Part shown: positions 44,905-54,437 of the stretch, piece by piece | Layout of the letters: the number at the start of each line of letters is the position of its first letter | How positions within the stretch are numbered: the first letter of the stretch is position 1 | DNA from: Thioalkalivibrio paradoxus ARh 1 | GTDB taxonomy: Bacteria > Pseudomonadota > Gammaproteobacteria > Ectothiorhodospirales > Ectothiorhodospiraceae | DNA length: 64,000 nt | Direction of reading: 5' to 3' | Assembly: GCF_000227685.2 (NCBI RefSeq) | Contig: NZ_CP007029.1 | Location: 2,578,501 to 2,642,500 of the forward strand | Program-made: the position numbers and the translations under genes | The notes under the pieces: generated by a model | What the model saw: the letters and a program-made list of their open reading frames with translations, nothing else | Told to the model about the DNA's origin: nothing | Databases searched by the model: none

Positions 44905-46530
44905 ATGACCGCAACACAAATGGATCCGCCGGTCGAGCGCTTCGACGTCCTGATCATCGGCAGCGGCGCCTCGGGCCTCACCGCGGCGCTCCATCTCGCC
45001 CCGTTCCGGCGCGTGGCCGTGCTCAGCAAGGGGCCGGTCGACGAGGGCAGCACCCGCTACGCGCAAGGGGGAATCTCGGCGGTGCTGGACAAGGCCGACT
45101 CCTTTGATGCCCACGTGGCCGACACCCTCGACGCCGGCGCCGGCCTGTGCGAGATCGATGCCGTGCGCCGCACCGTAGCCGCCGGTCCCGAGGCGATCCA
45201 GTGGCTGCTCGGACTCGGCGTGCCGTTCACCCGCGAGGCCCACGAGGGGCGCAGCCGCCTGCACTTGACCCGCGAGGGCGGGCACAGTGCGCGGCGGGTC
45301 GCCCACGCGGCCGACGCCACCGGCCAGGCGATCGAGGACACACTGGTACACACCCTCCGGGAGCGCCCCCGGATCGACGTGTTCGAGCGGCACATGGCGG
45401 TGGACCTGATCGTGCACCGCGCCGGCGGCAGCCCCCGGGTCATCGGTGCCTATGTGCAGGACGGCAAGACGCGGCAGGTGCAGACCGTGTTGGCACCGGT
45501 CGTGATCCTCGCCACCGGCGGCGCCAGCAAGGTCTACCTGTACAGCTCCAACCCCGACGGCGCGACCGGGGACGGAATCGCGATGGCCTGGCGCGCCGGC
45601 TGCCGGGTTGCGAACATGGAATTCATGCAGTTCCATCCCACCTGCCTGTTCCACCCCAAGGCCAAGTCCTTCCTGATCTCGGAGGCCGTGCGCGGCGAGG
45701 GCGGGCACTTGCTCCTGCCCGGCGGGGAACGGTTCATGGAACGCTTCGACCGGCGCGCCGAACTCGCGCCGCGTGACATCGTCGCCCGCGCGATCGACCA
45801 CGAGATGAAGCGCTTAGGCATCGACTGCGTGTACCTGGACATCAGCCACCGTCCACCGGAATTCGTGCGCGAGCACTTCCCGACCATTCACCAACGCTGC
45901 CTGCAATACGGCTTCGACATGACGGCCGAACCGCTGCCGGTGGTGCCGGCCGCGCACTACACCTGCGGCGGAGTGATGGTGAACCGGCACGGACAGACCG
46001 ATATCCCGGGGCTTTATGCAGCCGGCGAAGTCTCGTACACCGGGCTGCACGGCGCCAACCGGATGGCGAGCAATTCGCTTCTGGAATGCCTGGTCTATGC
46101 ACGGGCCGCAGCGGACCACATCCTGTCGGTTGCGGATCCGTTACGCCCGGAGTCGCTGCCGCAGCCGCCGAACTGGGACGAATCGCGGGTCACCGATTCC
46201 GACGAGGAGGTCGTGGTGTCCCACGACTGGGATGAACTGCGCCGGCTGATGTGGGACTACGTTGGAATCGTCCGCAGGCGGGATCGGCTGCTGCGCGCGC
46301 AGCGGCGCATCGGCGTTCTGATGGACGAGGTGCACGAATACTACAGCCACTACCGGATCACGCCCGATCTGATCGAACTGCGCAACCTGGTGCTGGTCGC
46401 CGACATCATCGTGAACAGCGCGCTGGAACGCAGGGAAAGCCGAGGACTGCACTACATCCGGGACTATCCCGAGCGCAACCCGGCGCTAGACGGCCAACCC
46501 ACGGTGCTGACACCGCCACCGCCGACGTGA
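44905..46530 (+). CDS. nadB: L-aspartate oxidase
   Basis: The 541-aa flavoprotein has the FAD motif VLIIGSGASGLTAALHL, the RYAQGGISAVLD loop, AAHYTCGGVMVN and GLHGANRMASNSLLE. It oxidises aspartate to iminoaspartate for NAD synthesis. It is divergent from rpoE, as in many gammaproteobacteria. Confidence 0.96.
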   Translation: MTATQMDPPVERFDVLIIGSGASGLTAALHLAPFRRVAVLSKGPVDEGSTRYAQGGISAVLDKADSFDAHVADTLDAGAGLCEIDAVRRTVAAGPEAIQWLLGLGVPFTREAHEGRSRLHLTREGGHSARRVAHAADATGQAIEDTLVHTLRERPRIDVFERHMAVDLIVHRAGGSPRVIGAYVQDGKTRQVQTVLAPVVILATGGASKVYLYSSNPDGATGDGIAMAWRAGCRVANMEFMQFHPTCLFHPKAKSFLISEAVRGEGGHLLLPGGERFMERFDRRAELAPRDIVARAIDHEMKRLGIDCVYLDISHRPPEFVREHFPTIHQRCLQYGFDMTAEPLPVVPAAHYTCGGVMVNRHGQTDIPGLYAAGEVSYTGLHGANRMASNSLLECLVYARAAADHILSVADPLRPESLPQPPNWDESRVTDSDEEVVVSHDWDELRRLMWDYVGIVRRRDRLLRAQRRIGVLMDEVHEYYSHYRITPDLIELRNLVLVADIIVNSALERRESRGLHYIRDYPERNPALDGQPTVLTPPPPT

Positions 46531-46593
46531 CGGCTCCCGCCCGGACCCGATCTCGTGTCGCGCAGCGAACGCGTTCGACCCCCGCCCCAGAAT

Positions 46594-47163
46594 CTACCCG
46601 GCGCCAGAGCCCGCGCCCGGCATCCGGATGAAGTGCTCGCGGTAATGACGCAGTTCGGCGATCGAGTCCCGGATGTCCTGCAGCGCCTGGTGCGTGGCTT
46701 CCTTGTTCGTGGACGCGAGCACCTGAGGCGCCCAGCGCCGGACCAGCTCCTTCAACGTGCTGACGTCCAGGTTGCGGTAATGGAAGTACCGTTCGAGGTC
46801 GGGCATGCAGCGAGCCAGGAAGCGGCGGTCCTGGCAGATCGAGTTGCCGCACATCGGCGATGCATTGCGCGGCACCCACTGCTTCAGAAACGCCAGCGTC
46901 GCGTGTTCGGCGCCGAGTTCATCGGTCATGCTGCTACGCACGCGCTGCATCAGCCCGGACGCCCCGTGGGTCCTGCGGTTCCAGTCGTCCATGCGAGCCA
47001 GCACGGCTTCCGACTGGCGCACCGCGATCACCGGCCCTTCGGCAAGCACGTTCAGATCCTTGTCGGTGACGATCGTTGCAACCTCGAGAATCAGGTCCGA
47101 ATGGGGATCCAGACCGGTCATCTCGAGGTCTATCCAGATCAGGTTATCGGCATTCTGGCCCAT
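46594..47163 (-). CDS. orn: Oligoribonuclease
   Basis: The 189-aa DEDDh exonuclease starts [20 protein letters not shown] and ends with [19 protein letters not shown]. It degrades short RNA including pGpG. It is convergent with nadB. Confidence 0.95.
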   Translation of the reverse strand: MGQNADNLIWIDLEMTGLDPHSDLILEVATIVTDKDLNVLAEGPVIAVRQSEAVLARMDDWNRRTHGASGLMQRVRSSMTDELGAEHATLAFLKQWVPRNASPMCGNSICQDRRFLARCMPDLERYFHYRNLDVSTLKELVRRWAPQVLASTNKEATHQALQDIRDSIAELRHYREHFIRMPGAGSGAG

Positions 47164-47252
47164 GTGCGCTCCCTCGAGTCGTTTGCCAGTCTATCATTCA
47201 GGGCCGGATCCGTGACCGGGTCCGGCACGCCCACAGCAAAGGAGAAAGTCCT

Positions 47253-47555
47253 ATGCGTCATCTCGCAACCGCAGTTGGCACCCTGCTCGTCGCGACCGCC
47301 TTCGCGGCACCGTCCCAGGCCGGAAACGTCGAACTGGGTGAAGAGCTGCACCAGGAGAACTGCGTGACCTGCCACGTGAGCATGGTTGGCGGCGACGGGT
47401 CGGAGCTGTACACCCGCCATACTCGCAATGTGCAGTCGTTCGATTCACTGGTCACGCAGGTGAACACCTGTAACGTGAACCTCGGAATGGGCTGGTTCGA
47501 CGACGAGGTCGAGGCCGTCGCGCACTATCTCAACGAAAACTACTACCAGTTCTGA
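47253..47555 (+). CDS. Small periplasmic cytochrome c
   Basis: The 100-aa protein has a signal peptide (TAVGTLLVATAFAAPSQAG), one haem site CVTCH near residue 36 and a downstream methionine in NLGMGWFDDEVEAVAHYL as probable axial ligand. It is a soluble monohaem electron carrier; the partner is not evident. GGAGAAAG lies upstream of the ATG. Candidate roles include periplasmic sulfur oxidation or terminal respiration. Confidence 0.88.
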   Translation: MRHLATAVGTLLVATAFAAPSQAGNVELGEELHQENCVTCHVSMVGGDGSELYTRHTRNVQSFDSLVTQVNTCNVNLGMGWFDDEVEAVAHYLNENYYQF

Positions 47556-47573
47556 GCGCCGGGAGGGCCTGCG

Positions 47574-47909
47574 ATGAACGACCTGAAAGACCGGCATTGC
47601 GAGCCCCCGGAACGCTTCCCGGGGCCGATGAGCCCCGCCGACCGGGATGCGATGCTGAAGCAGCTGCACCCAGACTGGAACCTGGATGCCGACCGGGGAC
47701 TGATCTCGCGGCGGCTGCGCTTTGGCAATTTTCACGAAACCATCGGCTTCGTGAACGCGGTTGCGTGGATCGCGAACCGCGAGGACCACCATCCGGATCT
47801 CGAGGTTTCCTACAACCAATGCGTGGTCCGGTTCACGACCCACGCGGTAAACGGGCTGACACTGAACGACTATATCTGCGCCGCCCACGTCGATGCGCTG
47901 TTCGACTAG
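47574..47909 (+). CDS. phhB: 4a-hydroxytetrahydrobiopterin dehydratase
   Basis: The 111-aa protein has the PCD motif REDHHPDLEVSYNQCVVRF and a FVNAVAWIANR helix. It recycles pterin carbinolamine; no phenylalanine hydroxylase is nearby, and the protein may instead serve molybdopterin or a housekeeping role. It lies 18 bp after the cytochrome gene. Confidence 0.9.
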   Translation: MNDLKDRHCEPPERFPGPMSPADRDAMLKQLHPDWNLDADRGLISRRLRFGNFHETIGFVNAVAWIANREDHHPDLEVSYNQCVVRFTTHAVNGLTLNDYICAAHVDALFD

Positions 47910-48035
47910 GTCGCGTGTCGACCGACCGGGCGCGGGGCCGCGTGTGGCCCCGCGTCCGGCAGACTCCGGCGCCCCCCCGGTCCGCAGGAAACCGCCATCG
48001 TTCCCCGTCCAGGTTGCGCGGGGGTGATCCGCAGC

Positions 48036-48977
48036 ATGAGCACGGCGCAGTCCGGAAACCACCCGCAGTCCGCCACCGCTCCGCTCCGGGTGGTGGCGCG
48101 CTACGGCAGCGAGGTCGACCTGCTCGACGACTGGCAACGAATTCATCGTGCACGGCTGCGGCGCAGGACCGACGACGTCGTCTGCGGCGACCTCGTGTTC
48201 CTCGAACCCACCCAAGCCGCAGTCACGCGGCGCGCGAAACGGCACAACCAACTGAGCCGCCGCGACGGGACCCACCGGCTGAGAACCATCGCTGCCAACA
48301 TCGACCGGGTCTGGATCGTGATTGCGCCGCAGCCCGAGGTGCCGAGGTTTCTGGTCGACCGATTCCTGACCGGCATCGTCAACCTGCCCGCACGCCCTGC
48401 CCTGCTCGTGAACAAGTGGGATTGCATCGACCCCCAACGCCCCTCGACCTTCGACGCGTTGCTCGAAAACTACCGGTGCCTGGATCTGGAACTGCTGCAT
48501 GTGAGCGCACACACCGGGTACGGGCTCGATCGGCTCAGAACAGCCGCACGCGGCAGCAGCAACATCCTGGTCGGCCAATCCGGCGTCGGCAAATCCTCGC
48601 TGATCCAGTCGCTGCTGCCCCGTGAAGAACTGCGGATCGGCGAACTCGGACATTCCGGCGAGGGCCGGCACACCACCACCACGGCACGCTGGTACGAATC
48701 CGAGGGGGGAGCCTGGATCGATTCACCGGGGGTCCGCGATTTCACCCCGGAAATCGGCAGCGCCACGGAACTGGCACGGGGATTTTCCGACCTGGCCGCA
48801 CACGCCGGGCAATGCCGGTTCCGGGATTGCACCCACCAGGCCGAACCGGGCTGTGCGGTCAGGGCTGCCGTCGCAAACGGCGAACTACCCGCGCGCCGGC
48901 TCGAGGCCTGGCACGAACTGTTGCAGGAAATCGTCGCTGGCGCGCGCGTCAGGCCCGGGGATCGCGGCACCCGATGA
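48036..48977 (+). CDS. rsgA: Ribosome small-subunit GTPase RsgA
   Basis: The 313-aa protein is circularly permuted: G4 (NKWD) precedes G1 (VGQSGVGKSSLI) and G3 (DSPGV). It ends with a zinc knuckle, CRFRDCTHQAEPGC. An OB fold lies at the N-terminus. It matures the 30S subunit. I prefer the ATG at 48036 over a GTG at 48024. Confidence 0.95.
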   Translation: MSTAQSGNHPQSATAPLRVVARYGSEVDLLDDWQRIHRARLRRRTDDVVCGDLVFLEPTQAAVTRRAKRHNQLSRRDGTHRLRTIAANIDRVWIVIAPQPEVPRFLVDRFLTGIVNLPARPALLVNKWDCIDPQRPSTFDALLENYRCLDLELLHVSAHTGYGLDRLRTAARGSSNILVGQSGVGKSSLIQSLLPREELRIGELGHSGEGRHTTTTARWYESEGGAWIDSPGVRDFTPEIGSATELARGFSDLAAHAGQCRFRDCTHQAEPGCAVRAAVANGELPARRLEAWHELLQEIVAGARVRPGDRGTR

Positions 48978-49000
48978 TGCCAGGCAGCACGACCGTCGGG

Positions 49001-49762
49001 TCAGAAATTCAGTCCCATCTCGAAGCCGACCACCGACTGGCTGCCACCCGTACCGCCACCGAAACCGAGACCGTCGCTCAGCCAGTCATCCGACGACGAA
49101 CTCAGACCGTAGTCGTCGTAGAACACGCTCAGCGACATCTCGGTCTGGTTGCTGAAACGCAACCGGCTATCCAGGCTTACGTAGCCCGCGCTGCGACCGG
49201 TGTCGCCACGGTGGCCGTACAGTGCGCTTCGCGTATCGCCCTCGCCGAGCAGGGGATAGCGAACGCCGACGCGCACCCGGCTGCGCAGGCTGCCCGATTC
49301 ATAGGTAGGCCCGGTGCTGAAATCCGTGACCATGAACGAGCTTGGGCTGCCGAGGTCCTGATCCAGATCGAAGCCGAGTGGCTGATCCCAGCTCGGCGCA
49401 TACATACCCAGGCCAAGGTCGACGCCGTACCCGAAGCCGCTGCCGCCAAACCGGTGCAGATACCCACCGCTGGTTTCCACCGACTGTTCGGCAAGGCCGG
49501 GAGCCGCCGCGGACGGCAGCCGGCTGGAACGCACTTCCAGATTGAGCGAATGGCCGCGTTGCACGTCGTTACGGAACCCGGGACGCAGCCGGTCCGCCGA
49601 AGTGAACGCGTCGAGATTCGCCCGGGCATCATCGCCCGGGGTGTACCCGAGCGAATACAGGGAGCGGGAATCGGCATGCAACGCGCCCGATGCCAGCACG
49701 AACGGCAACACGCCCAAGACCAGCTTGAGCGCGAAACGAGTTGTTCGATGGCATGCGTTCAT
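49001..49762 (-). CDS. Putative outer-membrane beta-barrel protein
   Basis: The 253-aa protein has a signal peptide (LVLGVLPFVLASGALHA) and alternating, Gly/Ser-rich strands, ending in GFEMGLNF with the C-terminal phenylalanine typical of outer-membrane barrels. I do not recognise a family. A TATACT -10-like hexamer lies about 55 bp upstream (49821-49816). It is convergent with rsgA. Confidence 0.72.
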   Translation of the reverse strand: MNACHRTTRFALKLVLGVLPFVLASGALHADSRSLYSLGYTPGDDARANLDAFTSADRLRPGFRNDVQRGHSLNLEVRSSRLPSAAAPGLAEQSVETSGGYLHRFGGSGFGYGVDLGLGMYAPSWDQPLGFDLDQDLGSPSSFMVTDFSTGPTYESGSLRSRVRVGVRYPLLGEGDTRSALYGHRGDTGRSAGYVSLDSRLRFSNQTEMSLSVFYDDYGLSSSSDDWLSDGLGFGGGTGGSQSVVGFEMGLNF

Positions 49763-49833
49763 CTGTCGAGTTCTCCCCGCAGGGCCAACCCCGTTCCGGA
49801 CCGCCCTACAGCTCTAGTATACCCTCTTTTGCG

Positions 49834-50178
49834 TCAGCCTGGGGGCCAGGACAAATGCCGCCCACCCAATACATGCAGATGTATATGGTAGACCGTCTGC
49901 CCCCCGTCGCGGTTGCAGTTCATCACGGTTCGATACCCGGATTCCGCGAAACCCAGGATGCGGGCCACCTCCGCCCCCGCGAGCAACAGGTCACCGAGGA
50001 TCGCGCGGTCCGCGTCCGAGGCATCGTTCAAGGTCGCGATATGGCGCCGCGGGATCACCAGCGCATGTCCGGGCGCCTGCGGGTTCAGATCATGGAACGC
50101 CAGCACCGTGTCGGTTTCCAGGATCACCCGCGCGGGAATGTCGCCGGCCACGATACGGCAGAACACACAGTCGCTCAC
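49834..50178 (-). CDS. HIT-family nucleotide hydrolase (HinT-like)
   Basis: The 114-aa protein has the histidine triad HIHLHVLGG and CVFCRIVAGDIPA at the start. HinT-type enzymes hydrolyse purine nucleoside phosphoramidates. It lies just downstream of recR on the same strand. Confidence 0.94.
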   Translation of the reverse strand: MSDCVFCRIVAGDIPARVILETDTVLAFHDLNPQAPGHALVIPRRHIATLNDASDADRAILGDLLLAGAEVARILGFAESGYRTVMNCNRDGGQTVYHIHLHVLGGRHLSWPPG

Positions 50179-50220
50179 GCGTCACCCTTGCGGTCGGAGG
50201 TTCGAGGGGGCCGATTTATA

Positions 50221-50817
50221 TCAATATTCGCGCCGCCCCGACAAGGCGTGGCTGAGCGTGCCGGCGTCCAGATATTCCAGTTCGCCACCGGCCGGCACGC
50301 CCTGCGCGATCCGTGTGGCGCGCACGCCATGCCGTGCGGCCATCTCCGCGAGGTAGTGCGCGGTCACCTCGCCTTCGACCGACGCATTCGTGGCCAGAAT
50401 GAGCTCCCGCACGGGTTCATCGTGCAGCCGTTGCTCCAGCCGATCCAGCCCCAGTTCCGCGGGACCGATGCCGTCGAGCGGCGACAAGCGCCCCAGCAGC
50501 ACGTGAAACAGCCCGCGGAAATCGGTGGCGCCCTCGATCGCCAGCACGTCACCGGGCGTTTCCACCACGCAGATCACGCCTGCATCACGCGAGGCGTCGG
50601 CGCAGCGTGCACAAATGGTGGCCGCCGTCAGCGTGCGACAGCGGGAACAGTGCCCGATCGTGTCCGCGGCGACCGCCAGCGCCCGGGACAACCGGCGGGC
50701 CCCCGGGCGATCGCGTTCCAGCAGGTGCAGCGCCATGCGCCGCGCCGACTTGGTGCCGACACCCGGCAAGCAACGCAGCGCAGCGAGCAGTTCCTCGAGG
50801 GCGGGCTCGGTCGTCAT
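50221..50817 (-). CDS. recR: Recombination protein RecR
   Basis: The 198-aa protein has the helix-hairpin-helix CLPGVGTKSARRMALHLL, the zinc finger CSRCRTLTAATICARC and the Toprim domain VVETPGDVLAIE. It works with RecO and RecF. dnaX-ybaB-recR is the usual order. Confidence 0.97.
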   Translation of the reverse strand: MTTEPALEELLAALRCLPGVGTKSARRMALHLLERDRPGARRLSRALAVAADTIGHCSRCRTLTAATICARCADASRDAGVICVVETPGDVLAIEGATDFRGLFHVLLGRLSPLDGIGPAELGLDRLEQRLHDEPVRELILATNASVEGEVTAHYLAEMAARHGVRATRIAQGVPAGGELEYLDAGTLSHALSGRREY

Positions 50818-50854
50818 CGCCGCGCACGCAACGCCAGCAGCCCGAGGTTCCCAA

Positions 50855-51181
50855 TCAGAACGGCAGTTTCATGCCGGCGGGCAAGCCCATTCCGGCCGTC
50901 AGACCGGCCATGCGCTCCTGCGTTTCTGCTTCGGCCTTGTGCACGGCGTCGTTCACCGCCGCCGCCACCAGATCCTCGATCATGTCGCGGTCATCGTCGA
51001 ACAGACTGGGGTCGATGCTCACCCGGCGCACTTCATGCTTGCCGGTCATCACCACGCGCACCAAACCGCCACCGGCCTGCCCCTCGATCTCCATGTTCGC
51101 AAGCTCGGCCTGCACCTTCTGCATGTCTTCCTGCATTTTCTGGGCCTGTTTCATCAGCCCACCCAAACCACCTTTCATCAT
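50855..51181 (-). CDS. ybaB: Nucleoid-associated YbaB/EbfC protein
   Basis: The 108-aa protein starts [20 protein letters not shown] and has [18 protein letters not shown], the YbaB pattern. It binds DNA as a dimer. A longer upstream frame overlaps the end of dnaX and is not needed. Confidence 0.93.
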   Translation of the reverse strand: MMKGGLGGLMKQAQKMQEDMQKVQAELANMEIEGQAGGGLVRVVMTGKHEVRRVSIDPSLFDDDRDMIEDLVAAAVNDAVHKAEAETQERMAGLTAGMGLPAGMKLPF

Positions 51182-51254
51182 TTCCTGCTGCTCCTGCTCA
51201 AAGGCATGTCGAAACCTGTGTGATGGACATCCCGCGGCGCCCGGTGCCGCCGCT

Positions 51255-53105
51255 CTAGGACGCCGGCGGGGTGTCCGCTTCAGGGCGGCTGTCATCGTCG
51301 CCGACGACGACCCGGGTAACCTCTGCGCCGAAGGTCTGCTGCAGCGTCTGGATCACCGGGTCGGCACGGAGTTCCGCCTCGGCCCTAGCGTGACGGTCGG
51401 CCGCGTCCGCCGCAAGCCTGGCGGCCGGAGTGTTGTCAGACGGTGCCGCCTGCTCCCGAAGGTCCAGGCCGACCTCGTATCCGAGCGCGCGGCCCAATGC
51501 CTCAGCCAACCGAGCGCGGGTTCGCGCGGTACCCAGCATGCGATGCGCAGGCTGAACCGCAATGACCACCCGCTCGGGTCCGCATTCGAGCAGGTCCGCG
51601 TGCAGGGCCAGTTCACGTGCCGGACCGGCGGGAAGCGTACTCGCGAAGGCATGCCAGTCCAGCGCGCTGGTGCTGCCGGAACCGGCCGCTTGCGAGGACT
51701 GCCGCGGACTGGGGGCGGGCTGGTCCTGGTCGACCGCAGCGGGATGCCGGGCGTTCATGGCCGGCACGCTGGCGGCCTCACGGGCACCCGGCTCGCGGAC
51801 TCCGCTTGCGGATCGGGGCGCAGGCGGGCTTGCCACAGACGCCCCTGCCGCGGGGGTCCCCGGCGCGGGCGATCGCGCGGGCGTCGCGCCGCTGGTCGCG
51901 GTGCGGGCCGGCGCCGGCTCTGGCGCCACGCTGGACGCGGCCGCAACGGGCCCGGCGCCGCGCGTGCCGGCGGGCGCCGCAGGGTCGGCTGCCCGCGCGT
52001 CTGGCGCGGGCCGGAACGCCAGCATGCGCAACAGCGTCATTTCGACCCCGATCCTGGCGTCCGGCGCATACGGCAGATCACGCGCCCCCTGGAGCAGGAT
52101 CTGGTAGGCAAGCTGGATATCCTCGGGCGCTTCGCGCTCCGCGGCCTGCTGCGCCCAGCGCGACGCGGGGTCGTCCGGCACGCCGGCTCCAGCCGCCCCC
52201 GGCTCCTGCGACAGCACCTGCTGCACCGCCACGCCGTGCACCAATGCCGCCAGCTCCTCGAGCAGCCGGGCCCAGTCCGGGGCCAGCGCATCAAGTTCGC
52301 CCAGCACCTCGAACATGCGCCGCCCCTGCCTCGCCCAGACCACGTCGAGGAGTTCGGTCAGCCGCGATCTCGGCAACAGGCCGATCATGTCGCAGATCTC
52401 GGACTCGCCCAGCTCGTCGCCGGAATAGGCGATCGCCTGGTCGGTAAGACTGAGCGCGTCGCGCATGCTCCCCTCGGCGGCTTCCGCCAGCCGCAGCAAC
52501 GCGCCCGGCGCTGCGGCCACGCCCTCCGACGCGAGGATGCGCTCCAGGTGCTCGGCAATCAGCGCCGCCGGCATCGGCTTCAGGTTGAACTGGAGACAGC
52601 GCGAGAGCACGGTCACCGGCAACTTCTGAGGATCGGTGGTCGCCAGCAGGAAGACGATGTGCGGTGGCGGCTCCTCGAGGGTCTTCAGCAGCGCATTGAA
52701 GCTCTTCTCGGAGAGCATGTGCACCTCGTCGACCAGGTACACCTTGTAGCGCCCCGAAACCGGTGCGTAGGAAACGTTGTCCAGCAGCTCCCGGGTGTCG
52801 TCGACCCGGGTGCGCGATGCCGCGTCGACCTCGATCAGGTCCAGATGCCGCCCTTCGGCAATTTCGACGCAGGACCGGCAATGGCCGCAGGGCGTCGCGG
52901 TCACACCCGTTTCGCAATTGAGGCAGCGGGCCAGGATGCGGGCGACCGTCGTCTTGCCAACCCCGCGGGTCCCCGAAAACAGATAGGCGTGATGGAGGCG
53001 GCCGCTGCTCAGCGCATTCACCAGCGCGCGCACTACATGCGGCTGGCCCACCAGGTCCTCGAACCGGCTGGGGCGCCATTTTCGGGCCAGCACCTGATGA
53101 CTCAT
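51255..53105 (-). CDS. dnaX: DNA polymerase III tau subunit
   Basis: The 616-aa protein has Walker [17 protein letters not shown], a zinc module [19 protein letters not shown], the sensor SRC motif LSRCLQF and an Ala/Pro-rich linker (about residues 370-500) before the C-terminal tau domain. I see no A-run frameshift site of the E. coli type, so a gamma product is not predicted that way. The SRP RNA gene is just upstream. Confidence 0.96.
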   Translation of the reverse strand: MSHQVLARKWRPSRFEDLVGQPHVVRALVNALSSGRLHHAYLFSGTRGVGKTTVARILARCLNCETGVTATPCGHCRSCVEIAEGRHLDLIEVDAASRTRVDDTRELLDNVSYAPVSGRYKVYLVDEVHMLSEKSFNALLKTLEEPPPHIVFLLATTDPQKLPVTVLSRCLQFNLKPMPAALIAEHLERILASEGVAAAPGALLRLAEAAEGSMRDALSLTDQAIAYSGDELGESEICDMIGLLPRSRLTELLDVVWARQGRRMFEVLGELDALAPDWARLLEELAALVHGVAVQQVLSQEPGAAGAGVPDDPASRWAQQAAEREAPEDIQLAYQILLQGARDLPYAPDARIGVEMTLLRMLAFRPAPDARAADPAAPAGTRGAGPVAAASSVAPEPAPARTATSGATPARSPAPGTPAAGASVASPPAPRSASGVREPGAREAASVPAMNARHPAAVDQDQPAPSPRQSSQAAGSGSTSALDWHAFASTLPAGPARELALHADLLECGPERVVIAVQPAHRMLGTARTRARLAEALGRALGYEVGLDLREQAAPSDNTPAARLAADAADRHARAEAELRADPVIQTLQQTFGAEVTRVVVGDDDSRPEADTPPAS

Positions 53106-53156
53106 CTGTTTCCGGAACCCCCGGTCTGCGCGGCCGAATGTGCGCGAAAGGGCGGC

Positions 53157-53252
<96 letters not shown>

Positions 53253-53392
53253 GACACGGACCACCATAACGCGAGTGCCCGCAGCAGCGGGCGAGGGCGA
53301 AAGCTTCCCGGTTTCGCGGGTTCCCGTCAACCGTCAGCCCTGCCGACACGGGATATCCCGCTACGCGGCAGACGCGGCTCGCTCAACCAATA

Positions 53393-53458
53393 TTCGTCGA
53401 ACACTATCGAAACCATATTATCATTCGATTGGAATTATTCTCATCTGGCACGTAGTCT
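53393..53458 (+). promoter_or_regulatory. AT-rich control region with OxyR-like spacing
   Basis: Tetramers TTCG, CTAT, ATAT and CGAT are spaced by 7 bases each (53393-53429), matching the OxyR pattern ATAG-N7-CTAT-N7-ATAG-N7-CTAT at about 12 of 16 positions. A weak -35 TTGGAA (53429-53434) and -10 TAGTCT (53453-53458) follow directly. The stretch stands out from the GC-rich surroundings. It also contains Fur-box-like TATCATT/AATTATTCTC words, so Fur is an alternative. Confidence 0.35.
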
Positions 53459-53533
53459 GGGGCTCGTTTCAGTCGCGGCTGGATCCGAACCATTGCGAAC
53501 CAACCCGTTCATTTCGATTGAGGAGACATCATC

Positions 53534-54289
53534 ATGGCACTGCAATCACGCGAAGGTCAGCGCGTACCCGAGATCACCTTCCGCTGCCGCAAGGACAACG
53601 AGTGGAACGACGTCCGCTCTGCGGACCTCTTCAACGGCCGCAACGTGGTCGTGTTCGCGCTGCCGGGTGCCTTCACGCCAACGTGTTCCTCGGCGCATGT
53701 GCCCCGCTACGACGAACTGGCGCCAGTACTGAAGGCACAGGGCATCGACGAGATCGTATGCATCTCGGTGAACGACGGCTTCGTGATGGAGGCCTGGCAG
53801 GCGGATCAGCAGGCCGAACGCATTACCTTCATCGCCGACGGCAACGCCGAGTTCACCGAGCCGATGGGCATGCTGGTGGACAAGTCCGACCTGGGCTTCG
53901 GCAAGCGCTCCTGGCGCTATTCGATGCTGGTGCGCGACGGTGTGATCGAGAAGCAGTTCATCGAACCCGACGAGCCCGGCGACCCGTTCATGGTTTCCGA
54001 CGCCGACACGATGCTCGCCTACCTGGCACCAAACGCCGCCCGCCCCAAGGATGTGGTGCTGTTCACCAAGCCCGGTTGCCCGTACTGCAAGGCCGCGAAG
54101 GACGACCTGCAGCAGGCCGGGATGGACTTCGAGGAAATCGTGCTCGGCCGCGACGCCAGCCTGCGCAGCCTGCGGGCCGCAACCGGCGCGATGACGGTGC
54201 CGCAGGTGTTCGTGAACGGCGAGCGCATCGGCGGATCGGAAGACCTGGAGCATTGGCTCGACCGGGCGCGTATCCGCCCCGCGGCCTGA
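53534..54289 (+). CDS. Peroxiredoxin-glutaredoxin fusion (glutathione-dependent peroxidase)
   Basis: The 251-aa protein joins a Prx5-type peroxiredoxin (peroxidatic Cys51 in [19 protein letters not shown]) to a C-terminal glutaredoxin with Cys182-x-x-Cys185 ([10 protein letters not shown]). Such hybrids reduce peroxides with glutathione and are known from Haemophilus and, as glutathione amide peroxidase, from Chromatium. A GAGGAGAC site precedes the ATG. The reductase follows on the same strand. Confidence 0.95.
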   Translation: MALQSREGQRVPEITFRCRKDNEWNDVRSADLFNGRNVVVFALPGAFTPTCSSAHVPRYDELAPVLKAQGIDEIVCISVNDGFVMEAWQADQQAERITFIADGNAEFTEPMGMLVDKSDLGFGKRSWRYSMLVRDGVIEKQFIEPDEPGDPFMVSDADTMLAYLAPNAARPKDVVLFTKPGCPYCKAAKDDLQQAGMDFEEIVLGRDASLRSLRAATGAMTVPQVFVNGERIGGSEDLEHWLDRARIRPAA

Positions 54290-54437
54290 TGCGCAGCGCG
54301 CCGGAAACCGGGTTTCCGGCGCGCCGTCCCGGCCATTCGGCCGCCAGACCACCACTCCGGTAAAATGCCGGCGCAATCGTGACGAGTGCCCCGTGACCGC
54401 GGGGCACGCTCATTCGCAGAATCCAACGGGAGCCCAC

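Noticed and set aside
51255-53105. Programmed frameshift in dnaX
   Set aside because: No A-rich slippery heptamer is visible on the coding strand. The Ala/Pro linker is encoded by GC-rich codons.
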